Shown one piece after another: positions 63,312-64,000 of a stretch of 64,000 nt of DNA. The position numbers and the translations under genes were made by a program. How positions within the stretch are numbered: position 1 is the stretch's first letter; each line of letters begins with the position of its first letter. Source of the DNA: Pseudobutyrivibrio ruminis HUN009. GTDB taxonomy: Bacteria > Bacillota > Clostridia > Lachnospirales > Lachnospiraceae. The stretch lies in NCBI RefSeq assembly GCF_000703005.1, contig NZ_JNLH01000001.1, positions 1,605,001 through 1,669,000 on the forward strand. Direction: 5' to 3'. The notes below the pieces were generated by a model. The model searched no databases, was not told where the DNA came from, and saw nothing but the letters and a program-made list of their open reading frames with translations.

Positions 63312-64000
63312 ATGGGACTGGTTACCCTGACAGGATTAGTGCTTTCCAGCTCTGATGTTGGCGAATTTGATAAGCGTCTGGTTATTCTTACAAAGGAAGC
63401 AGGGCGAATCACTGCATTTGCAAAAGGAGCAAGAAGGCCGAATAATCCGCTAGTTGCTGCGTGTTCACCATTTTGCTTTGGTGTGTTTGATGCCTTTGAA
63501 GGCCGAAATTCCTATCATATAAGCAAAGCAAACATCTCCAATTATTTCAGAGATTTGGTTTTGGATTACGATAAGGTGTGCCTGGGCTCGTATTTTTTGG
63601 AAGTTGCAGATTTTCTCTCGGTAGAGGGAATGGATGAAAGAAACAGATTAGCTCTTTTATATCAGAGCTTGAAAGCTTTGGAATCTGGCAAATTCAGCCA
63701 TCGACTTCTAAAAAATATCTACGATTTAAAGACTTGGGTAATCGATGGTGAATATCCTAATGTATTTAATTGCACATGTTGTGGAAAAAAAGAAAATTTA
63801 ACAGCCTTTTCGTTGAAAAGACATGGAATGCTTTGCAAAGAATGTGCAAATTTGGAATCTGGTTCAAATATTTCCAGCTCAACACTGTATACAATGCAAT
63901 TTATTGTTTCCTCAACCATTGAAAAGTTGTATACTTTTGTGTTGAATGAGGAAACTGAAGAAGAATTAACTAGAATTTTAGACGGCTATAGATTAAACTA
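63312..64000 (+). CDS. recO: DNA repair protein RecO, 3'-truncated by window edge
   Basis: Recombination mediator that helps load RecA. The frame opens at the ATG directly after the era stop and runs to the window edge (about 229 codons). The N-terminal OB-fold reads TLTGLVLSSSDVGEFDKRL and ITAFAKGARRPNN; a zinc-finger pair CTCC and later CKEC appears at about residues 155-180. The family is usually about 240-250 aa, so little is missing. Confidence 0.93.
   Translation, partial: MGLVTLTGLVLSSSDVGEFDKRLVILTKEAGRITAFAKGARRPNNPLVAACSPFCFGVFDAFEGRNSYHISKANISNYFRDLVLDYDKVCLGSYFLEVADFLSVEGMDERNRLALLYQSLKALESGKFSHRLLKNIYDLKTWVIDGEYPNVFNCTCCGKKENLTAFSLKRHGMLCKECANLESGSNISSSTLYTMQFIVSSTIEKLYTFVLNEETEEELTRILDGYRLN

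Overview
The window looks like chromosomal DNA of a motile, butyrate-forming, fibre-degrading Lachnospiraceae bacterium, most likely of the Butyrivibrio/Pseudobutyrivibrio group. The reasons are: an AT-rich Firmicutes-type coding style with strong GGAGG ribosome sites, a butyryl-CoA:acetate CoA-transferase, a flagellin with chemotaxis genes, a GH3 beta-glucosidase with swapped domain order (as I recall for Butyrivibrio bglA), a GH43 lipoprotein and many two-component systems. I see no rRNA, tRNA, prophage, CRISPR array or transposase gene. Assignment to a genus is inference.

Layout. 1-6944: end of a phosphohexomutase, an ABC exporter pair (ATPase plus a 940-aa FtsX-type permease) and thrC. 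6945-7262: an unusual gene-free island holding a near-perfect 23-bp inverted repeat, a GC-rich hairpin, a terminator and copy 1 of a structured repeat. 7263-15321: chemotaxis/signalling genes (CheX-like, CheY-like, OmpR-type regulator plus kinase, MCP), a PRTase-like protein and a patatin-like lipase. 15499-24396: GH3, a PTS_EIIC-type permease, hypA, a formate/nitrite channel, mgtC, a HerA-like ATPase and a transglutaminase-like surface protein. 24403-29670: a Dlt-like cassette (Asp/Glu racemase, adenylation enzyme, carrier protein, MBOAT, SGNH-like protein). 29785-32445: flagellin, then a thioredoxin reductase/thioredoxin/OhrR-type redox operon. 32438-37829: unknown exported and TPR proteins, a frameshifted hybrid histidine kinase, a small protein and a thioesterase. 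37949-41791: butyryl-CoA:acetate CoA-transferase, GH43 and birA. 41988-50001: a biosynthetic run leuB-ilvD-ilvB-serC-serA-DUF1015. 50294-58344: a six-gene surface-protein operon (vWA/LPXTG adhesin, pilin-like protein, two TasA/camelysin-like proteins, an anchored protein, a MucBP-like membrane protein). 58446-64000: mscS, an M16C peptidase, era and the start of recO.

Most notable is a family of four dispersed structured elements (7151-7246, 26660-26752, 44743-44836, 62242-62376). All have the same orientation and the same folding plan. Stems P2b and P3 change sequence between copies while keeping pairing, and G-U pairs fit a + strand RNA. Three copies sit between co-directional genes, just after one stop codon and just before the next ribosome site (dltC-like, ilvB, era). 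One copy carries a second scaffold nested in the first. Other points of interest are a Dlt-like cassette with a changed specificity residue and a Cys in place of the SGNH serine, a thioredoxin reductase without visible NADPH motifs under an OhrR-type operator, and the surface operon, which has no sortase or SipW in view.

All product names rest on reading motifs by eye. No database search was possible.
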